A stretch of 64,000 nucleotides of DNA, from positions 186,001 through 250,000 of the forward strand of contig NZ_CANNCR010000002.1 in assembly GCF_947503125.1 (NCBI RefSeq), given 5' to 3'. A program made the translations under genes and the position numbers. This document shows positions 17,137 to 24,921 of this stretch, piece by piece. The notes beneath the pieces are model-generated. The model was given only the letters and a program-made list of their open reading frames with translations. It ran no database searches and was not told the origin of the DNA. The DNA comes from an uncultured Metabacillus sp. Lineage in GTDB: Bacteria > Bacillota > Bacilli > Bacillales > Bacillaceae. Position 1 is the stretch's first letter; the number at the start of each line of letters is the position of its first letter.

Positions 17137-17337
17137 ATGAAACATATATCCGAACACACAAAGGACTCTCTTACTCAGCAAGCCAGTACATCGATTGATC
17201 TTGTTGATGAAATAAGACAGTTGATTGAAGACGATAAAAAGTTATTTCCTGATAAGAAATGGCCAGAATACGATGATTTATTAGGCAAGATACTAGTCAG
17301 ACTTGAGCAATTAAGATCCGAACTAGAAGATGTATAA
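17137..17337 (+). CDS. Hypothetical helical phage protein
   Basis: A 66-residue acidic helical protein after AAGGAGGTG and an ATG start. It contains LVDEIRQLIEDDKKLFPDKKWPEYDDLLGKIL. No family recognised. Confidence 0.6.
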   Translation: MKHISEHTKDSLTQQASTSIDLVDEIRQLIEDDKKLFPDKKWPEYDDLLGKILVRLEQLRSELEDV

Positions 17338-17364
17338 TTTTTATAAATAAATTTAATATACCTA

Positions 17365-17393
17365 TTTACATAAGCAAATTAATCGTGTATAGT
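17365..17393 (+). promoter_or_regulatory. Phage promoter
   Basis: TTTACA at 17365-17370, 17 bases, TATAGT at 17388-17393. The spacer AAATTAATCGTG is nearly identical to that of the promoter at 29951. The transcript would begin near 17400 and carry a hairpin (GAGTGAG at 17434-17440 with CTCACTC at 17449-17455) before the next gene. Confidence 0.75.
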
Positions 17394-17480
17394 AAGAGTA
17401 CAGACAACAACAAACACCACGACAAGTTAACGGGAGTGAGAAACAACGCTCACTCTCAATATAACAAAGGGGATAGTAAA

Positions 17481-17624
17481 ATGTATGAAACGTGGGCGAT
17501 AGTGTTTATGGGGTTAGGAGCAATAAGTTTGTGGGCTTTACTAGTTATGTTTATTATGTCGATTATGATTGCAGCAAGTAAGGCAGATGACGTATTGCTA
17601 AAAGACAGACAATATCATGATTAA
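17481..17624 (+). CDS. Small single-span membrane protein
   Basis: ATG 17481 follows AAAGGGGAT. The 47 residues are one hydrophobic helix (WAIVFMGLGAISLWALLVMF and onward, residues 4-33) followed by a short charged tail (SKADDVLLKDRQYHD). The upstream in-frame ATG at 17385 lies in the promoter and has no ribosome binding site. Function unknown. Confidence 0.6.
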   Translation: MYETWAIVFMGLGAISLWALLVMFIMSIMIAASKADDVLLKDRQYHD

Positions 17625-17628
17625 TTAC

Positions 17629-17657
17629 TTGCAAACATATTATCACCTAGATATAAT
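17629..17657 (+). promoter_or_regulatory. Probable phage promoter
   Basis: TTGCAA at 17629-17634, 17 bases, TATAAT at 17652-17657, located between two small genes. Confidence 0.55.
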
Positions 17658-17689
17658 ATAAAATAAGAACAAACATTCGGGTGATGATA

Positions 17690-17758
17690 ATGAAAGCAAA
17701 CGTTCCAAGTGCATATGAAGATGCTGCTTATGAATACACATATACTAAGTTAATGTAA
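17690..17758 (+). CDS. Possible 22-residue peptide
   Basis: ATG 17690 after GGGTGATGATA opens a 22-codon frame (MKANVPSAYEDAAYEYTYTK plus two residues). It directly follows a good promoter and has a plausible ribosome binding site, but nothing else supports expression. Confidence 0.35.
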   Translation: MKANVPSAYEDAAYEYTYTKLM

Positions 17759-17795
17759 AACATGTTTAATACAGGTAAATTATATATAAAAGGTT

Positions 17796-18023
17796 GTGGT
17801 ATCGATAAACAAAATCTGTATGAAATGCCACTTTTACATAGACGGTACAGTTTGGGGCTGCTTCATTCCAGTATTAAAAACAGATAAGAAACTTGAAGTA
17901 ACTGGATGTGAAGGTTGTATTAAGGAAATAGTTGAGATAGTTAAGAAGAGTAAAAAATTAACGTTAGACGAGACTAAAAGATTATTAGGATTGGAGGTTG
18001 ATAACGATGGAACTGAAACTTGA
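17796..18023 (+). CDS. Small cysteine-rich phage protein
   Basis: A frame of up to 75 residues with CMKCHFYIDG, WGCF and GCEGC near the start, the spacing of a small zinc-binding protein, followed by a helix. GTG 17796 has a poor ribosome binding site; the natural protein start may be at the ATA codon 17805 (reading as M-N-K-I-C-M-K-C). It overlaps the next gene by 17 bases. Function unknown. Confidence 0.5.
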   Translation: MVSINKICMKCHFYIDGTVWGCFIPVLKTDKKLEVTGCEGCIKEIVEIVKKSKKLTLDETKRLLGLEVDNDGTET

Positions 18024-18321
18024 TGCTAGGCATAAGATTGTTAGTGACCGTATGAACTATATATTGCTAAGGTTAGATGATGTAAAAGATAAGAAATCTG
18101 GTGAAGTAATTGATAAGAAGTGGAAAGAAATTGGCCATTATGGATTAAATTTAGGTCTTGCATTGAAGAGATATACCACTGAGAGAATTAGGGAAGAAGA
18201 TAAATTAATCGTTGAAGAGCTAGCTAAAGTGTTAAAAGGATTAGAGCAGCATGTTGAGAAAGTCGTTAAAAAGGAAAATATCGAGTTTGTACATAAGAAG
18301 AATGATGAAGAATTGAATTAA
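18007..18321 (+). CDS. Hypothetical helical phage protein
   Basis: ATG 18007 follows GGAGG by 10 bases. The 104 residues are mainly charged helices (RHKIVSDRMNYILLRLDDVKD, LIVEELAKVLKGLEQHVEKV). No family recognised. Confidence 0.6.
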   Translation: MELKLDARHKIVSDRMNYILLRLDDVKDKKSGEVIDKKWKEIGHYGLNLGLALKRYTTERIREEDKLIVEELAKVLKGLEQHVEKVVKKENIEFVHKKNDEELN

Positions 18322-18345
18322 ATTGCTACATAAGGAGGAACGAAA

Positions 18346-18537
18346 ATGACGGTAATAAAAATACAAGAAAGTGATTATAACGACCTTTTAAAAAAGATTG
18401 AACGTTATGAGTTAGCGTTAGAAGAAATTTCATTAGTCGGGTATTCCGAAAAGTTCGGTGGTGGTTGGACTTATACAGGAGAGTACCACGCTAGATGTAT
18501 GAAAATCGCTATGGAAACATTGAGAAAGCATTACTAA
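18346..18537 (+). CDS. Hypothetical small phage protein
   Basis: A 63-residue protein after AAGGAGGAACG with an ATG start. It begins with an amphipathic helix (DYNDLLKKIERYELALEEI) and ends YHARCMKIAMETLRKHY. No motif recognised. Confidence 0.6.
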   Translation: MTVIKIQESDYNDLLKKIERYELALEEISLVGYSEKFGGGWTYTGEYHARCMKIAMETLRKHY

Positions 18538-18540
18538 TTG

Positions 18541-18671
18541 TGTCGCATTTCGCTTAAACTGTGAAACATTTTGTAATTTTTAAATGTTGCTATAAAAGGT
18601 TTTAGGCGGTATGTTTCACAGCAATTTTTCAATGAAATATTTCTTTTATTTAAATCCAGGAGGTGAAGTAA
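18541..18671. other. Noncoding stretch with long inverted repeat
   Basis: An 11-base perfect inverted repeat, CTGTGAAACAT at 18559-18569 and ATGTTTCACAG at 18611-18621, encloses 41 bases. It could fold into a stable RNA hairpin or be a pair of protein sites. No T-run follows it, so it is not an ordinary terminator. Confidence 0.6.
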
Positions 18672-18740
18672 ATGTACACAGAAAATTTCTCATATCAAGA
18701 TGTTCAAAATGTTATTGAAGTATACATGGAGTCTAAATAA
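18672..18740 (+). CDS. Possible 22-residue peptide
   Basis: ATG 18672 lies after a strong AGGAGGTGA at good spacing and opens a 22-codon frame (MYTENFSYQDVQNVIEVYME plus SK). The ribosome binding site makes translation likely, though it could be a leader peptide for the RNA ligase gene 41 bases downstream. Confidence 0.45.
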   Translation: MYTENFSYQDVQNVIEVYMESK

Positions 18741-18780
18741 GTTTACTATCTAATAAATTATACATATTGGAGGTTATGAA

Positions 18781-19647
18781 ATGAAGAAATATCAAGATAT
18801 TGTGAGACATGGTAAATCTGGTACACATTTAACACTTGAAGGTAATCCTCATATTGTAATCCAAGAAAAGTTAGACGGTGCAAATGCAAGTTTTAAGTTT
18901 GAAGGTGACAGCATTAGATGTTTTAGTCGTAATACTGAATTAGATGAAAGTAATACACTAAGAGGGTTTAGTGTATGGGTAAATGATCATTTTAAAGATC
19001 TAACTTTTCACGAAGGTCTAATTCTATTTGGAGAGTGGTTAGTTAGACATAAATTAGATTATGGTGAAAATGCAAATCAATTTTATCTGTTTGATGTCTA
19101 CGATGAAAAAACTGAGGAGTATTTACCATTCGAATTAGTTAAAGAAACTGCTAAACAATTAAACTTAAATTTAGTTCCGGTTTTCTATGAGGGCGAGTTT
19201 CAATCATTAGAACACATTCAGTCATTTGTTGGTAAATCAATGCTAGGTGAAATTGGCGAAGGAGTAGTTGTTAAAAATACGTCTTATAAAAATAAATATG
19301 GTGTGCAACAATTCACTAAAATTGTATCTGATGCCTTTGCAGAAAAAGCACAAGTTAAGAAACAAACGATTAAACAACCAACGGATCAACTTCAAGAATT
19401 CATTGATTCAACTGTAAATACAGCTAGAGTTTCTAAAATTGTCCATAAATTAGTCGATGAAGGCCTATTGAATGAAGACTATGCAATTGAAGACATGGGG
19501 ACTATTTTAAAGCATGCTGGCAGCAGAGTGTATGAGGATGTTATTAAAGAGGAATTAGATGAATTGTTAAAAGTCTTAAAAGGTAAGATTGGCAAGAAAG
19601 TTCCTGGGATTGTTAAAAGCGTATTAGCTGAAGAGGGTAGAGTCTAA
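18781..19647 (+). CDS. RNA ligase, Rnl2-like
   Basis: A 288-residue nucleotidyltransferase with the ligase motifs EKLDGAN (lysine 30, the adenylylated residue), FSRNTELDE, LFGEWLVRH near residue 80, GEGVVVKN near 160 and FTKIVSDAF near 180. The motif I form and the HLTLEGNPHIVI start fit the Rnl2 RNA ligase/editing ligase group better than DNA ligases. The C-terminal helical part would bind RNA. Phage RNA ligases usually repair tRNA cut by host defence nucleases; no kinase-phosphatase partner is obvious in the window. Confidence 0.82.
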   Translation: MKKYQDIVRHGKSGTHLTLEGNPHIVIQEKLDGANASFKFEGDSIRCFSRNTELDESNTLRGFSVWVNDHFKDLTFHEGLILFGEWLVRHKLDYGENANQFYLFDVYDEKTEEYLPFELVKETAKQLNLNLVPVFYEGEFQSLEHIQSFVGKSMLGEIGEGVVVKNTSYKNKYGVQQFTKIVSDAFAEKAQVKKQTIKQPTDQLQEFIDSTVNTARVSKIVHKLVDEGLLNEDYAIEDMGTILKHAGSRVYEDVIKEELDELLKVLKGKIGKKVPGIVKSVLAEEGRV

Positions 19648-19687
19648 ATATAATTCGATTTTTATATAGAAAAGGAGAGTGAAATTA

Positions 19688-19966
19688 GTGGTAAAGTTAC
19701 ATATTGAATTTGAAGGAGATTATGAAGTACGAGAAAATGTGTATGAAAATAAAATAATGAGCATGGGTAAGATGATTAGCGACTTAGGAGATTCAACCTC
19801 TTACGATCTAATACTTCCTCCGAATCCAAAAGTAAAAGTTAGTATTAAAGATTCAAATGGGGAACTGAAGAGAGAAATAAAAATTGCTAGTTTGATTATC
19901 AGTGATAATAAAGACAAAGAAGTATTAATTAATAATATAGCAGCATTATTACAAAAGTCTCTTTAA
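19688..19966 (+). CDS. Hypothetical phage protein
   Basis: GTG 19688 is preferred to GTG 19679, which overlaps AAAGGAGAG. It encodes 92 residues starting VKLHIEFEGDYEVRENVYEN and containing LPPNPKVKVSIKDSNGELKREIKI, a likely small beta-rich protein. No family recognised. Confidence 0.55.
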   Translation: MVKLHIEFEGDYEVRENVYENKIMSMGKMISDLGDSTSYDLILPPNPKVKVSIKDSNGELKREIKIASLIISDNKDKEVLINNIAALLQKSL

Positions 19967-20002
19967 AAGTTTTAATTTATACAAATAAATTAAATATACA
20001 TA

Positions 20003-20031
20003 TTTACAAAACAACGAACAAGTGTTACTAT
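20003..20031 (+). promoter_or_regulatory. Phage promoter
   Basis: TTTACA at 20003-20008, 17 bases, TACTAT at 20026-20031. A TTTAGT/ACTAAA hairpin follows at about 20056-20078, together with an unused AAAGGAGGTGAG ribosome binding site. Confidence 0.55.
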
Positions 20032-20100
20032 TAAACTATCATTTAAAGGAGGTGAGTTTAGTAGATTTCGGACTAAACTAAATAAGAAGGAGTGAGAAAA

Positions 20101-20427
20101 GTGGGGAGAGTAAAAAGGTACGTTCCTAAAGGTTTTATATTTGATGCTGAAGAGGTTAAAGAAAATGGTGAAGCTGTAAGTCAGTATGGAATAATGCCCA
20201 TATTCGCTGGGGAAATCAAGCTTGTTGATCTTTATAAAAATGAATTGCCTGAAACTAAGGAGCTATTCGAGAGCAAGTACATACAGGTTGAGATTGAGGA
20301 AGATAAACTAGAGATTGACAAAGAAGATATGGCTGCTATGTATGCCAGTTATGGTAGTTGGATGACTAACAATGAGGAAGATGAAAATTACATAAAAGGT
20401 ACGAAAGATATTCATTCGATTGAATGA
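20101..20427 (+). CDS. Hypothetical phage protein
   Basis: GTG 20101 is 8 bases after AAGGAG, better placed than GTG 20092. The 108 residues are acidic (EIEEDKLEIDKEDMAAMYASYGSWM). No family recognised. It is the last gene before the nrd cluster. Confidence 0.6.
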   Translation: MGRVKRYVPKGFIFDAEEVKENGEAVSQYGIMPIFAGEIKLVDLYKNELPETKELFESKYIQVEIEEDKLEIDKEDMAAMYASYGSWMTNNEEDENYIKGTKDIHSIE

Positions 20428-20485
20428 TTTAAAAAATATAATAAAGATAAATTTAATATAAAAAATACAGAAAAGAGTGATTGAT

Positions 20486-20719
20486 ATGGCTAAAGTTACA
20501 GTATATACGAAGAATGGATGCCCACAATGCGATATGACAAAGATGGTTTTAAATGGTGAAGGAATCGAGTTTGAATTGATTAACGTTGATGAAGATTTAG
20601 CAGCAAGAGAATATGTTGTTAATGAATTAAAGTTAACATCAATGCCAGTAGTAGTAGTTGAAGGTCAAGAACCTTTCACAGGTTTCCAACCAGATAAACT
20701 CCAATCTATTGAACAATGA
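20486..20719 (+). CDS. nrdH: Glutaredoxin-like NrdH
   Basis: The 77-residue thioredoxin-fold protein reads MAKVTVYTKNGCPQCDMTK, with redox motif CPQC at residues 12-15, SMPVVVVEG (cis-Pro) and GFQPDKL near the end, all as in NrdH. It would hand electrons to the class Ib reductase encoded by the next genes. ATG 20486 is used since it is the conserved start; its stop overlaps the nrdI ATG (ATGA). Confidence 0.9.
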   Translation: MAKVTVYTKNGCPQCDMTKMVLNGEGIEFELINVDEDLAAREYVVNELKLTSMPVVVVEGQEPFTGFQPDKLQSIEQ

Positions 20720-21096
20720 GAATAGTTTATTTATCACTATCAGGCAACATTAGAAAATTTATAAATGATGGAGGGATTGAAGCTACTGAGATAAGTTATT
20801 CTAATCCCCTCATTGAAATTAACGAAGATTTTGTATTAATTGTCCCTTCATATGATCAAGAAATTACGGATTTAATGAGTGAGTTTATCGAATATGAAAA
20901 TAACGAAGAAAACTTGGTTGCAATTGTAGGAAGTGGAAGTAGAAACTTTAATGATGGGTTCTGCTTTAATGCAAAAGATTTGTCAGAGAAGTACAACAAA
21001 CCACTGATATTTAAGTTTGAATTTAGTGGAACGGAAGACGACATTATAAATTTTAAAAAGGAAGTGGAACTTATTGAAATCACCAGAACTAAGTAA
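20716..21096 (+). CDS. nrdI: NrdI flavodoxin
   Basis: A 126-residue protein: YLSLSGNIRKFI at the start (FMN phosphate loop), PSYDQEITDLM, and GSGSRNFNDGFCFNAKDLSEKY, as in NrdI. It supplies the oxidant that builds the metal/tyrosyl cofactor of NrdF. It overlaps nrdH by 4 bases and nrdE by 23 bases. Confidence 0.88.
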   Translation: MRIVYLSLSGNIRKFINDGGIEATEISYSNPLIEINEDFVLIVPSYDQEITDLMSEFIEYENNEENLVAIVGSGSRNFNDGFCFNAKDLSEKYNKPLIFKFEFSGTEDDIINFKKEVELIEITRTK

Positions 21097-22231
21097 GAAA
21101 GTTAAAGAAGATACGTATTTTACATTAAACAACTTATTAAACATTCCAAAAGATGGTCGTATTCAGTTGGATAAAGATAAAGAAGCTGCAAAGGCATATT
21201 TCTTAGAGCATGTTAATCCTAACACAGTATTCTTTCACACCTTGGATGAAAAATTAGATTACTTAATTGAAAATAACTACATTAAAGAAGACTTCTTGAA
21301 GAAGTACAGCCGTAAGTTTATTAAGAAAGTTTTTCAAAAGATATATAAAAAGAAATTTCGTTTCCGTTCATTTATGGGAGCATACAAGTTCTATAAGCAA
21401 TATGCTTTAACAACGGATGATGGGAAGAGATTCTTAGAAAGATTTGAAGATAGATTAGCTTTTAACGCACTTGCTTTAGCAGATGGAAATGAGCAATTAG
21501 CATTAGACTTAGCAGATGAATTAATTAATCAACGCTATCAACCTGCGACTCCAACATTTTTAAATATCGGTAAACAACGTGCTGGAGAAATGGTTTCTTG
21601 TTTCTTGCTAACAGTATCAGATGATATGAATTCAATTGGTCGTACTGTAAATTCAGCGTTGCAGCTATCAAAAATTTCTGGTGGCGTGGGAATAAATCTA
21701 ACTAACCTTCGTGCAAATAATGATCCTATAAAGGGTGTTTACGGTTTAGCAGATGGTGTTGTACCAGTAATGAAAATATTTGAAGATGCTTTCTCTTACT
21801 CTAATCAAGGTGGGAAAAGAGATGGCGCTGGAGTAGTTTACTTGAATATTTTTCATCCTGATGTAGTTGATTTCTTATCTGTTCGTAAAGAAAACGCAGA
21901 TGAAAAAGTACGAATTAAAACACTATCATTAGGATTAGTTGTACCAGATAAGTTTTATGAACTGATCAAGAAGAATGAGGATATGTATTTATTCTCGCCT
22001 CATGATGTTGAAAAAGAATACGGAACACCATTCTCTTATATTGATATCACTAAAGAATACGACAACATGGTTTCTAATCCCAATATCCGTAAATCTAAGA
22101 TTAAAGCTAGAGAACTAGAAACAGAGATTAGTAACTTACAGAATGAAAGTGGTTATCCATATATTATCAACATTGATCATGCAAATAGAGCTAATCCAGT
22201 AGATGGAAAGATTATAATGTCTAATTTGTGT
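21074..22231 (+). CDS. nrdE: Ribonucleotide reductase alpha NrdE, exon 1 of 3
   Basis: Exon 1 (386 codons) starts at TTG 21074 within nrdI, after AAGGAAGTGG. It holds AGEMVSCFLL (one of the redox cysteines), SKISGGVGINL and GGKRDGAGVVYL, and ends GKIIMSNLC, whose last codon is the thiyl-radical cysteine (equivalent to E. coli NrdA Cys439). Splicing at 22231/22491 and 23093/24479 gives one frame of about 728 residues. Class Ib enzymes reduce NDPs to dNDPs. SPbeta nrdE is also known to carry introns, plus an intein; no intein is seen here. Confidence 0.93.
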
Positions 22232-22490
22232 TAATAACCTAGCACCTTCATACAGTAATGTATGTCGAATAACCCTGTGAATTCGGTGGAAGTCTCAAGT
22301 AGATAATGCCGAGCCAAGTCATATAATTAAATTATATGAAAGGTGTAACGACTAGTCAGATGACGTACGCTCAAGCGAGTGGAAGCGCAGGGAGTCCCAA
22401 TGGGATTATGATATAGTCTGCTCTTACTGGTGACAGTAAGCTGTGGTTAGCCCACGCTCTAGAATTAGCGACTCTAGAGGAACATAAAGG
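22232..22490 (+). other. Compact group I intron in nrdE
   Basis: A 259-base intron without an open frame. The exon ends in T (codon TGT) and the intron in G. The guide GCAC at about 22242-22245 pairs with exon GTGT, with U.G at the splice site. Core elements include GAATTCGGTGGAAGTCTC, AATGCCGAGCCAAGTC, GTGTAACGACTAGTC and GATATAGTCTGCTC. After removal, ACG GAA ATA TTC CAG restores the NLC-TEIFQVQ motif of NrdE. Confidence 0.88.
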
Positions 22491-23093
22491 ACGGAAATAT
22501 TCCAGGTACAACAAGAATCTGTAATTAGCAATGATCAAACCTATGAAGTTCTTGGCAACGACATTAGCTGCAACTTAGGATCTACAAATGTAACAACTCT
22601 AATGGCTTCTCCTGACTTTGGTAAGTCTGTTAGAACAATGTTAAGAGCTTTAACTCATGTAACAAATGCATCCAATATTGATGTTGTTCCATCAGTTAAA
22701 AACGGTAACGATAAATACCATTCAGTAGGCTTAGGGGTTATGAACCTTCATGGGTTCCTAGCAAAAAATAAGATTTACTATGGCTCTCCTGAAGCATTGG
22801 AATTTACTGATATCTACTTTATGCTATTAAACTACTGGACTCTAGTTGAAAGTAATAACATTTCAATTGAGACAGGAAAGAAATTCTTTGAGTTTGAAAA
22901 ATCTAAATATGCAGATGGAACGTACTTTGATTTATATTTAAACGAACCTGACTTTGAATTCAAACATGATAAAGTTAAGTCACTATTCAAAGGAATCTTT
23001 ATTCCTAAGCATGAGGATTGGATCAAGTTAAAAGAGTCAGTAATGGAACATGGTATATATAATGCGTTTAGACTCGCTACCGCACCGACGGGT
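22491..23093 (+). CDS. nrdE: NrdE, exon 2 of 3
   Basis: Exon 2 (201 codons) opens TEIFQVQQESV and holds the conserved glutamate after the radical cysteine (N-L-C-x-E) and DISCNLGSTN with the second redox cysteine. It continues through GLGVMNLHGFLA and ends FRLATAPTG at 23093, where the frame enters intron 2. An ATG at 22602 exists inside but is not a real start. Confidence 0.92.
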
Positions 23094-23315
23094 TATTGAT
23101 TAGCCCCATTATGTAGTGATATGTAATGAAAACTTCTCGAATTGCGGGAAACCCCTAAAGATTCTATTACCAACTAATAATGGTGACATGTATTAGGGCG
23201 TTGCTAACCACAGCGATATGGTAAAAAGATAGAATATGTGACAATGGGCAATCCGCAGCCAAGCTTCCTATGTAAATAGGTAGAAGGTTCAACGACTGAT
23301 GTGGGAAGGATCTCT

Positions 23316-23345
23316 TTTATAAATAAACTTAACTTAATATATAAT
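23316..23345 (+). promoter_or_regulatory. Promoter of the intron-borne HNH gene
   Basis: TTTATA at 23316-23321, 18 bases, TATAAT at 23340-23345. It belongs to the recurrent phage element. It overlaps the ATG at 23344, so translation must begin further downstream. Confidence 0.6.
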
Positions 23346-23361
23346 GAACGGAGGTGAGTAT

Positions 23362-24366
23362 TTGATAAAAGTAAATAAATGTCGTGAGTGTGATATAGAA
23401 TATGAAACGAAATCATTCAAGAGTCTGTTTTGCTCAGATAAGTGTTCACAAAGACATAGGAGAAAAATAGAGAAAAAGAAAAAAGAAAGAGAATTAAAAT
23501 GTCCAAACTGTGATATTGTTTTTACAACATCTAACACTAGAAAGAAATTTTGTACTATTAAGTGTAAAGATGAATATAAAAATAATAAAAAGCTAAAAGG
23601 AACATTGGAGAAAAAATGCGTGATCTGTGAATCTTCCTTTACAGTAGAAGGTAAAGCGAGACAATCGGTTTTTTGCTCAGAAGAATGTAGAAAACAAAGA
23701 TGGAGATTAAAACTGGTTGAAAAACAATGTCCTGTTTGCGAAAAAATGTTTAAAGGTAATCATAATCAAGTCTGTTGTTCCCCTAAATGTGCAAATGAAA
23801 AAAGAAAAGTTAGGATTGAGATCAATTGTCCGACATGTAAAGAAAACTTCTATGTTGAACCAAACAAAGCACATAGAAAATTCTGCTCTAGGAAATGTGC
23901 ATCAAAATCTAGAGAGGTAGATAAAGAAACACCGAATTGCAAGTGTGATAATTGCGAAGAGGAATTTTACAGACCGTTAGCACAACAAAAAGGACATGAA
24001 CATCATTTTTGCTCAAGAAAGTGTAATGGAGAGTTTAATTCCAAGTACGGTTTAGTAGCAGGTAAAAATAATGGCAATTATACAGGTTCTTTTGATAGGC
24101 ATAAGAAATATTACGGTGAGGATTGGCTTCCTCAAAGAAGGAAAGCTAGATTGAGAGATAATTATACTTGTCAACAATGTGGAATCACAGAAGATGAGTA
24201 TGGCATGGAGCTATCTGTCCATCATATTACACCTTTTGTTGCCTTTAAAGATACTAAAGAGGCGAATAAGTTAGATAATCTCTTATGTGTATGTGAACCT
24301 TGCCATCGCAAAATACATAGTGGTGAAAACCATCCTAGAAATTATAAGAAATACATAGACTTATAA
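23362..24366 (+). CDS. Intron-encoded HNH endonuclease with multiple zinc-finger repeats
   Basis: TTG 23362 follows GGAGGTGAG. The 334-residue protein has about seven CxxC...FCSxxC modules in residues 1-235 (CRECDIEYE...FCSDKC; CPNCDIVFT...FCTIKC; CVICESSF...FCSEEC; and so on). An HNH domain follows at residues 265-325: YTCQQCGI, LSVHHITPF, NLLCVCEPCHRKIH. The fingers probably read a long DNA target. It is predicted to cut intronless nrdE and promote intron homing. Confidence 0.88.
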   Translation: MIKVNKCRECDIEYETKSFKSLFCSDKCSQRHRRKIEKKKKERELKCPNCDIVFTTSNTRKKFCTIKCKDEYKNNKKLKGTLEKKCVICESSFTVEGKARQSVFCSEECRKQRWRLKLVEKQCPVCEKMFKGNHNQVCCSPKCANEKRKVRIEINCPTCKENFYVEPNKAHRKFCSRKCASKSREVDKETPNCKCDNCEEEFYRPLAQQKGHEHHFCSRKCNGEFNSKYGLVAGKNNGNYTGSFDRHKKYYGEDWLPQRRKARLRDNYTCQQCGITEDEYGMELSVHHITPFVAFKDTKEANKLDNLLCVCEPCHRKIHSGENHPRNYKKYIDL

Positions 24367-24478
24367 ATAAATTAATTATAAAAGAGATTATGATACAGTC
24401 TGCACTTTAGGGAAACCTAAAGAGATGAGAGGAACAGAAACTACTCATCCCCTTGTAAAACAAGGAGTAACAAAATGG

Positions 24479-24904
24479 AGCATCAGTTACGTAAATGAAG
24501 CAACTGCTTCAATTCATCCAATTACGCAGCGTATTGAGGAAAGAACAGAAGGTAAGCGTGGTAAAGTTTATTATCCAGTTCCATACCTGTCTGATGAAAC
24601 AATCAAATACTATGAATCAGCCTATGATATTGATCAACGAAAAATCATTGATACTTATGCAAAAGCAACAAAACATGTTGATCAAGGGCTTAGTATGACA
24701 TTATTTTTAAGATCAGAACTCCCTGAGGGAATGTACGAGTGGAAAATTGACAGTGAATATCCAACAAAGAAAACAACTAGAGATTTAAATATTCTCCGAA
24801 ATTATGCCTGGAAACAAGGCGTTAAATCAATATATTACATTAGAACATTTACAGATGATGGAGAAGAAGTTGGAGCAAATTACTGTGAGAACTGCTCAAT
24901 TTAA
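24479..24904 (+). CDS. nrdE: NrdE, exon 3 of 3
   Basis: Exon 3 (141 codons plus stop) begins SISYVNEATASIHPI, containing the phosphate-binding loop completed by APTG of exon 2. It ends GANYCENCSI, whose CxxC pair takes electrons from NrdH. nrdF starts 17 bases later behind AAGGGAGG. A TTG/ATG further upstream in the intron opens a longer frame but has no function. Confidence 0.92.
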   Translation, partial: SISYVNEATASIHPITQRIEERTEGKRGKVYYPVPYLSDETIKYYESAYDIDQRKIIDTYAKATKHVDQGLSMTLFLRSELPEGMYEWKIDSEYPTKKTTRDLNILRNYAWKQGVKSIYYIRTFTDDGEEVGANYCENCSI

Positions 24905-24921
24905 GGGAGGAAAATATTAAT

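Larger units (their letters stand above)
23094..24478 (+). other. Group I intron in nrdE carrying an HNH endonuclease gene
   Basis: The exon ends GGT (T), the intron ends in G, and AGC ATC AGT resumes APTG-SISY. The guide GCCC at about 23102-23105 pairs with exon GGGT. Core: GCGGGAAACCCC, GGGCAATCCGCAGCCAAGC, GGTTCAACGACTGA, then GATACAGTCTGC near 24391. The nuclease cassette, with its own promoter, lies between the P7 halves, enclosed by a perfect 13-base stem (23310-23322 with 24376-24388), so it sits in the P8 loop. Confidence 0.88.

Noticed and set aside
17385-17480. Longer version of the small membrane protein starting at 17385
   Set aside because: It would start inside the promoter's -10 region and lacks a ribosome binding site.
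21074-24904. Intein or frameshifted pseudogene as explanation for the broken nrdE
   Set aside because: The interruptions contain stop codons in frame and group I core sequences, and exon ends restore the frame exactly; intein block motifs are absent.
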